From Massilia rubra (GTDB taxonomy: Bacteria; Pseudomonadota; Gammaproteobacteria; Burkholderiales; Burkholderiaceae_D): a stretch of DNA of 64,000 nucleotides. The DNA is taken from contig NZ_VUYU01000004.1 in the NCBI RefSeq assembly GCF_011682065.1, positions 186,001 through 250,000 on the forward strand, given 5' to 3'. The translations under genes were made by a program, and so were the position numbers. Positions 26,196-36,010 of this stretch are shown here, piece after piece. Each line of letters starts with the position of its first letter. Position 1 is the first letter of the stretch. Under the pieces are notes generated by a model, which ran no database searches, was not told where the DNA came from, and saw only the letters and a list, made by a program, of their open reading frames with translations.

Positions 26196-26351
26196 GTGTC
26201 CTGAGTTAGAAATTCGTTGAATAAATATGGCGATAATCGCGCCGATACTGCGTCACAAATGCTCGCCAAGCGCCTGCCTGTCTGCGCTTTGTTCCTTGTC
26301 TCAGTACGATTTCGCCATATTTATAATCAACGAATTTCCAACTCAGGACAC
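26196..26351. mobile_element. MITE-like element, 156 bp, flanked by TA
   Basis: Terminal inverted repeats of about 45 bp: the left arm starts gtgtcctgagttagaaattc (26196) and the right arm read backwards starts gtgtcctgagttggaaattc, differing by one base and a 2-base gap over the arm. TA dinucleotides sit immediately outside both ends (26194-26195 and 26352-26353), the target duplication expected for Tc1/mariner-IS630 type transposition. There is no ORF inside, so it would need a transposase in trans. The right-end TA plus the first element base provide the TAG stop of the adjacent 719-aa gene. Confidence 0.8.
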
Positions 26352-28510
26352 TAGTTCTCCAGGGTCAGGCGGACGAATTTTTCCAGCAGGCTCATTTTGG
26401 AGTTTCCACCAGAGACTAAAATACCGTTGGTCATAGTGTGGAGATAGAAGTGCAGTAGCGGTTCGTCGAGCAATCCATCAGCGATTACTTCGCCATTATT
26501 GGTATACACCATCACATCGCGCATGCCCGACAGGGATGTGCCAGTCCCATCAATGCCGTCGGCCGGGGGAATGAATATGCGTACCCATCGGCCTCTATCT
26601 TGCAATGGGATAAGTTGGCCGAGGCTTTCCGTGCGCGCCTTCGTGCCCTGGTCGCGCATGGAAATGTAATACGGTAGCAGATTGTAGAACTTGCTTTTTG
26701 AATAAAATTCGACATCCCTGAGACCGTTACGCTCATTCTCTTGATATGCAAGCGCTGCCTCAATGCCCGCGTAGCGCTGATTAAGGAGAAGCTTGGGGAC
26801 AAAACTGCCGTGCCAAGCTCGCAAACGCTTGCCGCTTGTCGCATCGATCATCCAGAATTGCCGGTCTCGTACTTCTTGATCTTGATCGACCAGAAAAGGA
26901 AACTGCTCCACGAACCCGAGGTTAGCAAGGCGCTCCTCCGACCATGGAGTACGGCGCGTGCTGCGTACCCGGATGCCAGCGCTGTCGATATCGACCTCGA
27001 TACTTGCAATCAGTGTTTTTCTGCTGTTGCGCCCACTGTTGAGAGAACGCGTGCCGAGCAGGGTCAGTCGACGGACGGTCTCGGATGGTACGAGGTGCGA
27101 AACGGGGAACGGCTTGACACCGGCAACAATCTCCTTGAGTGACAATTCAACCAGGCACCGCTTCACCTCCTCCCTTAAGGTTGCCGAAACATTCGTGTCG
27201 GCGCCGAGCCCGGACAATTCTGCAGGGGACCGATCGAGCCCCTGCGTGCAGAATCCAAACACGGCGCGATTCATTAAAAACGCGAATTTCATGCTGGTGT
27301 AAGGATCGGTGCTCGCGCCTTGGGTCTCCAGGCAGTTGTAGCCGCGTACAGTCGACGCAGGACCGGCCTCATCATCGCCAGCCTTCAAGATGCGGACCGA
27401 GTTCGTTTCAATCTTCGCGCCATTAAGAAAGAGATAATTGTATTTCGTGGTGAGCGAGCGCGGAATGCGAGAGGCAAGTTTTACCTTTGGCTGAGTGAAG
27501 CCTACGCGACCGCCAGCCACATGATAGCCTTTGGGAAAATATGACTTGAGATCGTTCAGCGCCATCAGCGAGGTGGCCTGCATGGGTTCCGGCGTCGTAT
27601 TGACAATAAGCAGGGGACGCGCCAGGCTCGCGATCGACGCTAAGGGAAGATATCCCTCCCGCACGTAGTGAGTCGCCGTAAAGGTGTCGCGCTCGATGGC
27701 GATGCCGGCGCGCTGGAATATGGACAGAGCAAATTCCGTCAGTATATTCAGGTAGTACAGGCGGGTTCGACGAAATTCGCTTTTGCGTAGATGAATGCCG
27801 CGAATCGGATGTTCGCGGGCGTCGCCGCGTGTTACCGACACGTCCCGCAGGTCGACAATGTCAGCCGAGTAGCCATGCCCAGTGTCGAGCGCGCCCAAGC
27901 GGATATCCGGCCCCCTCCCTGTTTTATAGAAACTGGAGGCGCGCACGTTGGCGAGTATGATGCCGTGCTTCGGCACCACGTCGAAGCGCAGTTCCGCTAA
28001 CTGCAGGTTTTTGGCATTGCTGCTCACCTTATGCATCAGGTATACGCCGACGCCGAAGCCACCGATCGGATCTGTATCTGCGACTGGAATGCCGCTTTGT
28101 TCCCGCAATTCTTTTTGCAGCACCAGTTGCAGGTAAATGTCCGCATGGGCGCGCACGAACGATTCCGATGCCGACTGCGCCACCTTCGCGTGGGTGGACA
28201 GAAACCAGACCTGGCCCTCTGCGATTAAGTAGAACGGTCGATGACCTTTGCCCGCACGCTGGACGAGCTTGCCCACCTTGGCGATCTTGTCCCGAATCAC
28301 CTTGGCACGTCGCCGATAATAACTACTCTGGTCCTCGCTTGGCTCATCATTGGTTTGAACGTCAGGCAGCGCGAATGATGTCGGCAACAACGAGCCTTGC
28401 TGCCGCATGCTGCGAAACAGGTCCACCGCCGCGTCTTCGACGCTGGTGCCGAAGCGCAAAGCGTTCGTCCAGGCGTGCGCGACGTCGCCTTCCAGTCGGT
28501 GCAGTGTCAT
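26351..28510 (-). CDS. Unknown 719-aa protein of the helicase-nuclease cassette
   Basis: Start ATG 28510 overlaps the TGA of the helicase gene (ATGA), with GGAGCGG upstream, so the two are translationally coupled; the longer in-frame start at 28558 is less likely. N-terminal helices (HRLEGDVAHAWTNALRFG) precede a large mixed alpha/beta protein with segments GHRPFYLIAEGQVWFLSTH, ARPLLIVNTTPEPM, KTLIASIEVDIDSAG and WVRIFIPPADG. No signal peptide, no clear zinc or Walker motif. The size and a DinG-like helicase partner recall the PIWI-RE three-gene islands, but I cannot see diagnostic PIWI motifs. Stop TAG is formed at the edge of the MITE-like element. Confidence 0.8.
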   Translation of the reverse strand: MTLHRLEGDVAHAWTNALRFGTSVEDAAVDLFRSMRQQGSLLPTSFALPDVQTNDEPSEDQSSYYRRRAKVIRDKIAKVGKLVQRAGKGHRPFYLIAEGQVWFLSTHAKVAQSASESFVRAHADIYLQLVLQKELREQSGIPVADTDPIGGFGVGVYLMHKVSSNAKNLQLAELRFDVVPKHGIILANVRASSFYKTGRGPDIRLGALDTGHGYSADIVDLRDVSVTRGDAREHPIRGIHLRKSEFRRTRLYYLNILTEFALSIFQRAGIAIERDTFTATHYVREGYLPLASIASLARPLLIVNTTPEPMQATSLMALNDLKSYFPKGYHVAGGRVGFTQPKVKLASRIPRSLTTKYNYLFLNGAKIETNSVRILKAGDDEAGPASTVRGYNCLETQGASTDPYTSMKFAFLMNRAVFGFCTQGLDRSPAELSGLGADTNVSATLREEVKRCLVELSLKEIVAGVKPFPVSHLVPSETVRRLTLLGTRSLNSGRNSRKTLIASIEVDIDSAGIRVRSTRRTPWSEERLANLGFVEQFPFLVDQDQEVRDRQFWMIDATSGKRLRAWHGSFVPKLLLNQRYAGIEAALAYQENERNGLRDVEFYSKSKFYNLLPYYISMRDQGTKARTESLGQLIPLQDRGRWVRIFIPPADGIDGTGTSLSGMRDVMVYTNNGEVIADGLLDEPLLHFYLHTMTNGILVSGGNSKMSLLEKFVRLTLEN

Positions 28511-31500
28511 GATCCGCTCCATAGCATCACTTCCGCCAGCTTGGCGTTCAGAATCCACGGTTCGCGCGAGAGCGTACCTTGAACATACATGGACATGAAT
28601 GAAATGGCGCCAGACCCTGGCTGGAGCATGATGTTGTACTTATGGGCGCCATACAGATTGACGTACAGTGCATGTACCTCGTATTGCGGAAACATTCTTG
28701 CCAGTTTGCGTTGCTTTAACTTCGCCATCCGTTCCAGCTCCGCTTTCTTGAGATGGTCTGTCGCCTTGGTCCAATTTTTGATGTCGATGGCGAGGAGGAC
28801 GTTTCCGTTCACCACAAAGTAGAAGTCAAATTGTTGATAAATTTGCGCCGCCTCGGGATGATGTAGGGCGTCAAGCAATTCGAACGGTCCTGCGGCTATG
28901 CCGTGGTCGATGTCCAGGCCAAATTCGCGCTGGGCGAAGTGAACAAATTCGCGCTCTGCAAGATAGCCTTTGATAATGTCGGTGACAAACCAGGGTTGCG
29001 GCACCAGCAGAAATCCCTCCTTTGTGTTCTTATCGGGAAATCCGGTCCTGAATTTACGTAAATTGTTAAATGGTGAGGACAGGCTGCGCAGCAGGTTAGC
29101 TGGCGCAAGATAAGCGACCCAGTCGTAAGCGGCGTCGCCATCCACATGGTCGGCAATAATGCGCTGTTGCTTGCCCAGCATATCGACCTTGCAGGAATAC
29201 AGAGCCACGTGCTCTGGCGCACGGAAATACAATGCGTCGCAATATGCAGCGGGGACGCCACTGCGCCGCAGATGGGCGCAGTAAGCTTGCGGGGCGGTGA
29301 CCATGCGTTCGTCGAACATCGACTCCCACCGCTGGCGAGCCTCGCTGCTGCTGCGAAATTGTGCGGGCAACTGTTTTGTGTACTGCTTGAGCGCTTCTGC
29401 ATGGCGCAAGCTCGCAAAGACGTGCTTGCGGCGCGCATCTTCGTGGGCGAATAGCGCCGTCTGTTGATCATAATCGGCGATGGCCTGCAGGACGGCGATC
29501 TGCGTTGCCGATGCGCGTTGTACGAGTTCCGGCGCGAAGCGCGTTCCCAGTCGCATGGTCTGCGCAACCTCGACGTCCAGATAGATTTCTTGCCTTTCGA
29601 TAAAGTTGTCGGGCCGACGCTCAACCCGCCCGAGCGCTTGAAAAAGCGTGCGGCAAAGATCCATGAAATGTTCACGTTCCAGGATTTCCCAGCGATGGCG
29701 TGCGTAGTCATAGAGGAACTCGGCGCGGCTCATTGTCTGGGCGCCTTGCGGGCGGTCGTTGAGTACCTGGATCATGCTCTGGAAAGTTTCGATATGGAAG
29801 CCAGGTGTGCCCGGGCGCGTGTGGCGGTTGTAATAGGGCGAATTGATAAGGTAAATCAGTTCGAAATCGATTTGCTGGCCGTTACGCGTTGCAATGAAAT
29901 TGGTGCCACGGGCGGCCGAGCGGTATGCCGTCCACAGGAGCACCTTTTTATCGGTGACATCCAGCGCTTCGAGAAACTCGTCACTGAACTGATCACTTTC
30001 GTCGACCTGCGCCACGGCGCCGGTTTGCGAAAAATCGCGTTTCTTGAACTGGCCGGCCGCATAGAGAACGATGTGTATTTTTTCGCCTTTTCCGTTACCG
30101 CGGTACTGCGGCAGGAATAGTGGGTCGACGACAAAATGGTACCCCGCCGTATCGACTTGACTGACGAAGGCCGTCGATTGCGCCAGGCCCAACAAGCAAG
30201 CCCTGGCCCAGGCCATGGACAAGCACAGACACATCCCGCAGCGTAGCGGCGTCGACAGCAAGCGGTCGAGCGAGGCGACCAGTCCGCGCACTTCCTGCTC
30301 CTTGTAGGGCGTCATGCGCTCGTGTCGGTGTTTGCCGTCGGACGGTAGCGCGCTCAGGAATTTCGACCTCAAGCCGCTAAATGAACCAGTAGCGGGAAAA
30401 CGGTAGGCCAACAGCGCATCGTCCACGATGCGAACGTCGCGCTGGCGCTTGCTTCGCTGTTTTTCCGCCGCTGCCGCGACAACGGCCACTTCCGCTGGCG
30501 TCATCGGAAAGTACACACCACCGATGTCTTTCAACATTGCTTGTAGCCGGCGCTGATTGAACGTGCCGCTGGAGCATGGCTGCAGGCCGCCTGTCGCACT
30601 CAAAAGATAGATGCCATTGTTTTCGCCGAGGGCGTTGCGCAGGTCTTCCTCGGGGGTATCGCGCAGCGACACAATCGACAGGGTCAGCGCCAAATCCTGC
30701 GTGTGATTGTATTCCGTCGCCTGCCGCTCGCTTTCGTCAAGGCTGACAATACTCTTGGTACCGAAAAAGAAAAAGTCTTCACCGACGGCATCGCTTGCCA
30801 GTGCGTCATCGTCCAATCCGTCCTGATGATTGTGCGACTTGAAAAGCTGACCCGCGTCGCGCGCGAATTTGTACAGATTGCGGTAGCGTACGCGGCTGTC
30901 TTTGTCGAACTGAATGTTAGCTTTCTTGTCTTTGAGGACATCGGCGATCAGGATGATGAACTTCAGATAGTGCAGTAGGGTGAAGGCGTTCATCTTCATC
31001 TTCCGGTCGCGATACTCGAGCCGGATCGTCCTGTTACCGGTATCGCCCGACAGCTCGACCCGATTGAGATAATCGCTCGTCATCACAGCAGACATGGCAT
31101 TGAAAAAGGTCTGGCTGGGCTGGTCGAGCATTTCACCGTAGCGACTGCGCGACATCAGGAAAAACTTCTTCTCGAAGACGAGCGCGCGCCATTTGCGGAA
31201 AACCTGATAGTCGTCTTCGTGCCCGTTACGTGGCAGGCCCTTGACAAAGGTCAGCACTTTTCCCAGGACATACGCTTTTTGGCGGAAGCGCTCGAAACCA
31301 TCGGACGCATCGTGGTTTGCTATCAGTTCTTTGTAGACTTCTCCAAGTTCTTGGTCCCCAAACTGTGCGGAGACATGCGGCCACTTTGTTGCGAGGGCCT
31401 CGCGCAGGAGGACAATCTGTCGTTCGGGAGCAATGAATGTGACGCCGGTTTTTACCCGTTCATGGTTCAAGAGCTGCTCGACGTCGACGCTGACGTCGGC

Positions 31501-32643
31501 AAATGCCCAGAGGTTATAGAATAACTTCCTGGCGAGCCCGCGATGGGTGCCGTGTTCGAAAGCAAAGGGCCACGCCAGGTCAAAGTACTTTTGGAAGTCG
31601 CCGATGACCTCGTTCAAGTCGTTGCGCCCGTCCGGATTGACGACCGACATGCGCTGATCGAACAGATAAAAATAGGAATCTTCTTCTTCATCGATGAAGA
31701 TGTTTACCCGCATGCGTTGCTGTCCGGGCTTGATTGCCTGGGCAAGCGGGTTGCCCGAACGGTTCAATTCGCCCGCGAACCAGAACAGCGAATCGTAGTC
31801 GACCCATTTACACCGTTTCTCCGCCTCGTGATACACAAGCACCTGCAGTGGCATGGCGGCTTTCGAAGCGGTGCCGATAATCATCCCCGGCTTGTCGGCG
31901 AACGCTTGCAGGGGATAGAGGCGCCTGACCATGTCGTACACCTCGGGCGCGCTCATCAACTTGCGTATGGGACCGTGATAGCGCGAGCGCATGTCGATAT
32001 CGATGACCTTGCGGGTGATTCGATTCGCCATCGCCAGCACTTTATCGGCCGCTCGTTGATAGCGTTCCATTTCAACTTCAAAGTCCTCGTTTGAAGACGA
32101 CATGGAGTGCAGCTCGGATTTCAGGCAAACATGGCATTTGCTCTTGCATTCAGCCAGTTGGGCTGCGAGCGACGGTGTGGACCCTCCGATCCCGCGCGAC
32201 TTGTTCGACAAATCCTTCTCGAGCGCGGCGTAGACCACAGGTTGCTGTCCCAGCCATTCGACCAGCAACAGGACAGCCTGGAAGAAGGACCTGTCGTTGA
32301 TATGAAACTCGCGTGAGCAAAGCCTGTAGACGGGAACGGCTTGCCCATAGCGACGAATGGCTTGCTCGATCTCGTCATCAAAGCGGTCGACGCACATATG
32401 CCGGCGCACCTCCTCGGCAAACCCGGTAACCACCGACTGTAGCGGCGCCAGAAAGATGGGGATCACGTTCTCGGTCAAAAAAAGGTGAAGGGAGAAGCAG
32501 GCGGCAGTATAGGTTTTCCCAAATCCCGTGTACCAGTTAAGCAAGCGAATGAAGGCGCGGCCACGCGAATTGCGGTAGGGGTCTTCGAATCCCAGCTTGA
32601 ATATGCGTGCCTGTTGGCGATTGATGCGAGCTACCTTTGGCAT
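28507..32643 (-). CDS. Giant DinG/XPD-like SF2 helicase with C-terminal PD-(D/E)XK-like nuclease domain, 1378 aa
   Basis: GGAGG precedes ATG 32643. Walker A variant TGFGKTYT at residues 40-46; cysteines C166, C170 and C173 (plus C109) lie between motifs I and II, where XPD/DinG helicases carry an iron-sulfur cluster. Walker B IFIDEEED is at about 315-322; motif III LLSATGG about 681; motif V RGTNF about 912; motif VI FQALGRVERR about 1004. Residues about 1230-1340 hold EREFVHFAQREF, FDFYF and AIDIKNW, a plausible E-D-(D)xK restriction-endonuclease active site. Long insertions explain the size. Probably translocates on nucleic acid and cuts it; middle gene of a three-gene cassette. Confidence 0.82.
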   Translation of the reverse strand: MPKVARINRQQARIFKLGFEDPYRNSRGRAFIRLLNWYTGFGKTYTAACFSLHLFLTENVIPIFLAPLQSVVTGFAEEVRRHMCVDRFDDEIEQAIRRYGQAVPVYRLCSREFHINDRSFFQAVLLLVEWLGQQPVVYAALEKDLSNKSRGIGGSTPSLAAQLAECKSKCHVCLKSELHSMSSSNEDFEVEMERYQRAADKVLAMANRITRKVIDIDMRSRYHGPIRKLMSAPEVYDMVRRLYPLQAFADKPGMIIGTASKAAMPLQVLVYHEAEKRCKWVDYDSLFWFAGELNRSGNPLAQAIKPGQQRMRVNIFIDEEEDSYFYLFDQRMSVVNPDGRNDLNEVIGDFQKYFDLAWPFAFEHGTHRGLARKLFYNLWAFADVSVDVEQLLNHERVKTGVTFIAPERQIVLLREALATKWPHVSAQFGDQELGEVYKELIANHDASDGFERFRQKAYVLGKVLTFVKGLPRNGHEDDYQVFRKWRALVFEKKFFLMSRSRYGEMLDQPSQTFFNAMSAVMTSDYLNRVELSGDTGNRTIRLEYRDRKMKMNAFTLLHYLKFIILIADVLKDKKANIQFDKDSRVRYRNLYKFARDAGQLFKSHNHQDGLDDDALASDAVGEDFFFFGTKSIVSLDESERQATEYNHTQDLALTLSIVSLRDTPEEDLRNALGENNGIYLLSATGGLQPCSSGTFNQRRLQAMLKDIGGVYFPMTPAEVAVVAAAAEKQRSKRQRDVRIVDDALLAYRFPATGSFSGLRSKFLSALPSDGKHRHERMTPYKEQEVRGLVASLDRLLSTPLRCGMCLCLSMAWARACLLGLAQSTAFVSQVDTAGYHFVVDPLFLPQYRGNGKGEKIHIVLYAAGQFKKRDFSQTGAVAQVDESDQFSDEFLEALDVTDKKVLLWTAYRSAARGTNFIATRNGQQIDFELIYLINSPYYNRHTRPGTPGFHIETFQSMIQVLNDRPQGAQTMSRAEFLYDYARHRWEILEREHFMDLCRTLFQALGRVERRPDNFIERQEIYLDVEVAQTMRLGTRFAPELVQRASATQIAVLQAIADYDQQTALFAHEDARRKHVFASLRHAEALKQYTKQLPAQFRSSSEARQRWESMFDERMVTAPQAYCAHLRRSGVPAAYCDALYFRAPEHVALYSCKVDMLGKQQRIIADHVDGDAAYDWVAYLAPANLLRSLSSPFNNLRKFRTGFPDKNTKEGFLLVPQPWFVTDIIKGYLAEREFVHFAQREFGLDIDHGIAAGPFELLDALHHPEAAQIYQQFDFYFVVNGNVLLAIDIKNWTKATDHLKKAELERMAKLKQRKLARMFPQYEVHALYVNLYGAHKYNIMLQPGSGAISFMSMYVQGTLSREPWILNAKLAEVMLWSGS

Positions 32644-32749
32644 CGAAGCCTCCGGAATGTGGTCAATGATGATGGACTGTCCGCCCTGGCGGTTTCGTGA
32701 TGTGCTTCGTCACGGCCGGCGTCTTTGAACTGTTGCCGGAATGGCTGGT

Positions 32750-33457
32750 TTAGCGCTCCAGACGTTTTCCGGTTTCGATGCGCGCCATTTCAAATGGCAC
32801 TTCGTAGGCGTTGTTTCCCTGGTCCTTGACTGCCCTCAGCAAGCCGATAGCAGCCAGGCTTTTTCCGGCATCGGCTGTGTGGGCGTCGAGCCTGATGATT
32901 TGCTGGCCCGGGCGCAGCTGGCCAAGCGCCTCCGTGAACACGCATGCCTCGGAAGGCTTGAGTTTCTTGAGCAGCCGCTGCGCCGACGGCTGAATGGCGA
33001 TGCGCTGCGGTCCCGGCTCGACCGGGGCCGTAGACATGGCGGCATGTGCGCCACGCTGGAGGCGCATGGCGCGCGGCTGTGCTTTCAAATCGCTTGCCAC
33101 AGCGGAACCCGGTACTGCTGGCTGACGATCGCTGTCACCCGACGCCAGGCTCTGCAACAGGCGCTGGGCGAGCGGCACATACGGTCGGGCCAGACTGCAC
33201 TCGAGTTTTCGCATTGCGTCGTATAAGCCGATTGCCGATATCGGGAAGCCACAGTCACCGAGGAACCCGGCGATCTTCGTCACGCTATAGCCCTTGTCCC
33301 GCATGGATGCGATATCGTCCTTGAGCATGGCAACCATTTCGAGTCGCGTCCGGGGACGCTCGCCTTTCCACGGATCGTATTGGACAGGCGGTGCCTCGCG
33401 AATCTGATGTGCCAGTTCAGCAATTTTTTGAGGCGTGAAAGAATAATTGGAAGACAT
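32750..33457 (-). CDS. Putative DNA-binding protein opening the helicase cassette, 235 aa
   Basis: ATG 33457 chosen for AAAGGAAA seven bases upstream; an ATG 30 bases earlier is also in frame. Residues about 35-85 (RLEMVAMLKDDIASMRDKG, YSVTKIAGFLGDCG) look like the HTH-like region of plasmid and integrative-element accessory proteins, in which the next-helix pattern gives sequence-specific DNA binding. A Pro/Ala-rich linker follows, then a C-terminal alpha/beta part (LKPSEACVFTEALGQL). It could regulate the cassette or help target DNA. A 106-base gap separates it from the helicase gene. Confidence 0.65.
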   Translation of the reverse strand: MSSNYSFTPQKIAELAHQIREAPPVQYDPWKGERPRTRLEMVAMLKDDIASMRDKGYSVTKIAGFLGDCGFPISAIGLYDAMRKLECSLARPYVPLAQRLLQSLASGDSDRQPAVPGSAVASDLKAQPRAMRLQRGAHAAMSTAPVEPGPQRIAIQPSAQRLLKKLKPSEACVFTEALGQLRPGQQIIRLDAHTADAGKSLAAIGLLRAVKDQGNNAYEVPFEMARIETGKRLER

Positions 33458-33529
33458 GGTGTTTCCTTTCTTTACAAGCGAACGCACGAGGGGAATGCAG
33501 CCACACGGGTAGGCGTTTAGGGCGTCCGG

Positions 33530-33544
33530 GGCACCTGAGGTGCC
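33530..33544. promoter_or_regulatory. Perfect inverted repeat upstream of the three-gene cassette
   Basis: ggcacctgaggtgcc: 6-bp arms around a 3-base centre, about 70 bases upstream of the 235-aa gene. It could be the operator of that putative DNA-binding protein or part of a short hairpin. There is no T-tract, so a terminator is less likely. Confidence 0.35.
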
Positions 33545-33726
33545 AACACTAAGGCGTCTTGTGTAAGATCACGGCCGGTGACTTCTAGTTCCCGACAGGC
33601 GGTAAATATTTGAACATTGCCGAACGTCTATCGCGTTCTTGACCGGGTGGATTAATTCAAGCAGGCAAAAAACCGTGGGGACGCGCGAAGCTCGCCTGCT
33701 GTCCGGAATTGGCTGGCGGCGCCGCG

Positions 33727-35871
33727 TCAGAAGTCGATCGTGGCGGAGAGCAGGATCGTGCGTGGCGCCGCGTACGTCACGACTTGATAGGCCGGCACGG
33801 TGTCCCAGTAGCGGCGGTCGGCCAGGTTTTCCACGCTGCCGCGCAGCACCACGGGCCGGCCCGCAATCCGGGTCGCGTAGCGCGCGCCGAGGTCGATCCG
33901 GGTCCATCCCGGCATCTCGACGCTGTTGCTGGCGTTGAAAGCCTGCGCCGATACGTGCTGCGCGCGCGCGGTGGCGGTCAGCCCCGGCACTTGGGCCAGG
34001 TCCCACTCGCCCCCGAACTTGGCCACCCACTCGGGCACGCCGGCCGCCGTCTTGCCGTCGAACTCGCCGTTGCGGGTCTTGCTCAGGACGCCGTCGGTCC
34101 AGGTCAGTCCGCCCAGCACGCGCACACCGCCGCCCGCTTCGCCGGCGGCCTGCCATTCCAGGCCGCGATTGCGCTGCTGGCCCGCGATCCGGTAGACGTT
34201 TCCGGCATCGAGAAAGCCGCTTGGCTTCCTGATCTGGAATGCGCTCAGGCTGGTGGTCAGCTTGCCCAGGTCGAGCTTGACCCCGGCTTCGCCCTGGCGC
34301 GCGACGATCGGCGCAAACACGTCGTTGCGGTTGACGGCGTTCAGCGGCGCCACCGGCCCCTGCGACAGTGCCTCGACGTAGTTACCGTACAGCGACAGGC
34401 GTGGCGACACCTTGAACACGGCGCCGGCGGCCGGCGTGGTCGCGCTCTTTTTGTACGCGGACTCGAACGCGCCGGTCTGCCAGCCAAAGGCGGTAACCCG
34501 CATGTGCTGGCGCCGCACGCCGACCGTCAACAGCAGGCGCTGGTCGAGCATGGCGATGGTGTCGGCCAGTGCGTAGCTGGTCATGCGCGTCGACGACGAC
34601 GGCAACTGCGGGCCGTTCAGGTCAAGGTCGGCCGGCCGCGGCAACGCCGCCGGCCGGTAGAGGTTCGAACGGGGCGAGTCGGCCAGGTTGGGATTATCGG
34701 CTGTCAGGTCGGAGCCCAAGCGGGTCGCCGTGACGACCAGCTGATGCTTGAGCGGGCCGCTGGCCAGGCGCAGGCGCATGCTGGCCTCGGCGCTGCTGGT
34801 GTCGGTTTCTTCGGCGAAGCCGCTGCCGTAAAAATCGATATCGCCGCCGGCGCTCAGTTCACCGAACGGGGAAATCATGTGGCGCTTGGCGCGCGCGCCG
34901 CCGTAGGCTGCGCCGACGGTCAGCGTGTCGGTGGCGTCGACCTCGGCGCGCAGCACGCCGAAGGTGTTTTCCTTGTCCTGGTAAGACCACGCCGGCCACA
35001 CATTGTTCTTGCCGTCGGGCGCCGCCGGCAAGAGCGCGCCGGGGACGTAGAAGTTACTTTTGGCGCCGTCCAGCATCTGCTTGCTGGTGCCGAAGTCGCC
35101 GCTCACGCGCAGGCGCTCGCCGCGATAGTCCAGGCCCGCGCTGACGCTGCTGGCGCGCTGCTTCTCATGGTCGCCCTGCACCTCGCCGGCGCGGTGCGCG
35201 AGGTTGATGCGCGCGCCGAAGGCGTTGTCGGGACCGAAGCGGCGGCCCACATCGAGGTGGGCGCCGATGTTGGCGTCGCTCAGGTAGGCGACGCTCAGTT
35301 GCGTCAGCGGGGTGTCGGCCGCGCGTTTCGGCACCAGGTTGATGGCGCCGCCGGCGGCGCCGCGCGGGGCGCTGCCGTTGATCAGGGTGCTCGGGCCTTT
35401 CAGCACCTCGACCCGTTCCACGCCTTGCAGTACATTGCCTTCGGCACTGGCGATGCCGTACATGCCGTCGAAACCGATCTCCTGGCGGTTGATGGCGAAG
35501 CCGCGGATGTAAAAATTATCGAAGTACCAGGGGCCGTTCATCTGCACCGCCGGGTCGTTGGCCATCACGTCGGCCAGGCTGCGCGCCTGCTGGTTGACCA
35601 TCAGCCCGGAGGTGTACGCGGTAATGTTGAACGGCGCCTCCATGTTGTCGGCGTTACCCAGCATGCCCAGGCGGGCGCCGCGCGCGACCTGCCCGCCGGC
35701 GTAGGGCGCGGGCGCGTCGCCGGGCAGCTTGTCCTGCGTAGCGGTGACGGTGATCGCGTTCAGTTCCTGGGTCGCTTGCGCCAGCGCGGCGCCGGTCCAG
35801 GCGCTGGCGCCAAGACCGAAGGCAGTGCTCAGCGCGGCCGCCAGCAGGCGTTGACGTGGGATGGAATGCAT
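33727..35871 (-). CDS. TonB-dependent siderophore receptor
   Basis: 714 aa from ATG 35871 (GGAGAAAAG upstream); the frame extends further 5' but without coding character. Signal peptide ends near ALAQ; TonB box-like LNAITVTATQ. The plug carries YIRGFAINRQEIGFDGMYGI and RVEVLKGPSTLINGSAPRGA, the ferric-siderophore receptor signature. The barrel ends in an aromatic C-terminal strand (LLSATIDF). Preceded by a Fur box about 100 bases upstream, so probably iron-repressed. Substrate not determinable. Confidence 0.92.
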   Translation of the reverse strand: MHSIPRQRLLAAALSTAFGLGASAWTGAALAQATQELNAITVTATQDKLPGDAPAPYAGGQVARGARLGMLGNADNMEAPFNITAYTSGLMVNQQARSLADVMANDPAVQMNGPWYFDNFYIRGFAINRQEIGFDGMYGIASAEGNVLQGVERVEVLKGPSTLINGSAPRGAAGGAINLVPKRAADTPLTQLSVAYLSDANIGAHLDVGRRFGPDNAFGARINLAHRAGEVQGDHEKQRASSVSAGLDYRGERLRVSGDFGTSKQMLDGAKSNFYVPGALLPAAPDGKNNVWPAWSYQDKENTFGVLRAEVDATDTLTVGAAYGGARAKRHMISPFGELSAGGDIDFYGSGFAEETDTSSAEASMRLRLASGPLKHQLVVTATRLGSDLTADNPNLADSPRSNLYRPAALPRPADLDLNGPQLPSSSTRMTSYALADTIAMLDQRLLLTVGVRRQHMRVTAFGWQTGAFESAYKKSATTPAAGAVFKVSPRLSLYGNYVEALSQGPVAPLNAVNRNDVFAPIVARQGEAGVKLDLGKLTTSLSAFQIRKPSGFLDAGNVYRIAGQQRNRGLEWQAAGEAGGGVRVLGGLTWTDGVLSKTRNGEFDGKTAAGVPEWVAKFGGEWDLAQVPGLTATARAQHVSAQAFNASNSVEMPGWTRIDLGARYATRIAGRPVVLRGSVENLADRRYWDTVPAYQVVTYAAPRTILLSATIDF

Positions 35872-35968
35872 ATTCTTTTCTCCGGGTGATGGATGCAGGT
35901 GGCCGTGCGGAGAAAAGGAAATCAGGCAACTCTCAAGCGCACATGACAATGATTGAATTTATGCAATT

Positions 35969-35989
35969 GTAAATGAGAATCATTAACAT
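35969..35989. promoter_or_regulatory. Fur box of the siderophore receptor gene
   Basis: tgtaaatgagaatcattaaca matches the Fur consensus (AATGAGAATCATT core is palindromic around the centre). Lies between the two receptor genes and upstream of the 33727-35871 gene. Confidence 0.75.
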
Positions 35990-36010
35990 CTGGAGCTTAC
36001 TTTGGCTGGC

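Noticed and set aside
32300-32643. Helicase as a Cas3 or BREX/DISARM component
   Set aside because: No HD domain, no cascade genes, no methyltransferase or PglZ-type partner. Motifs fit a DinG/XPD-like helicase with its own nuclease tail better.
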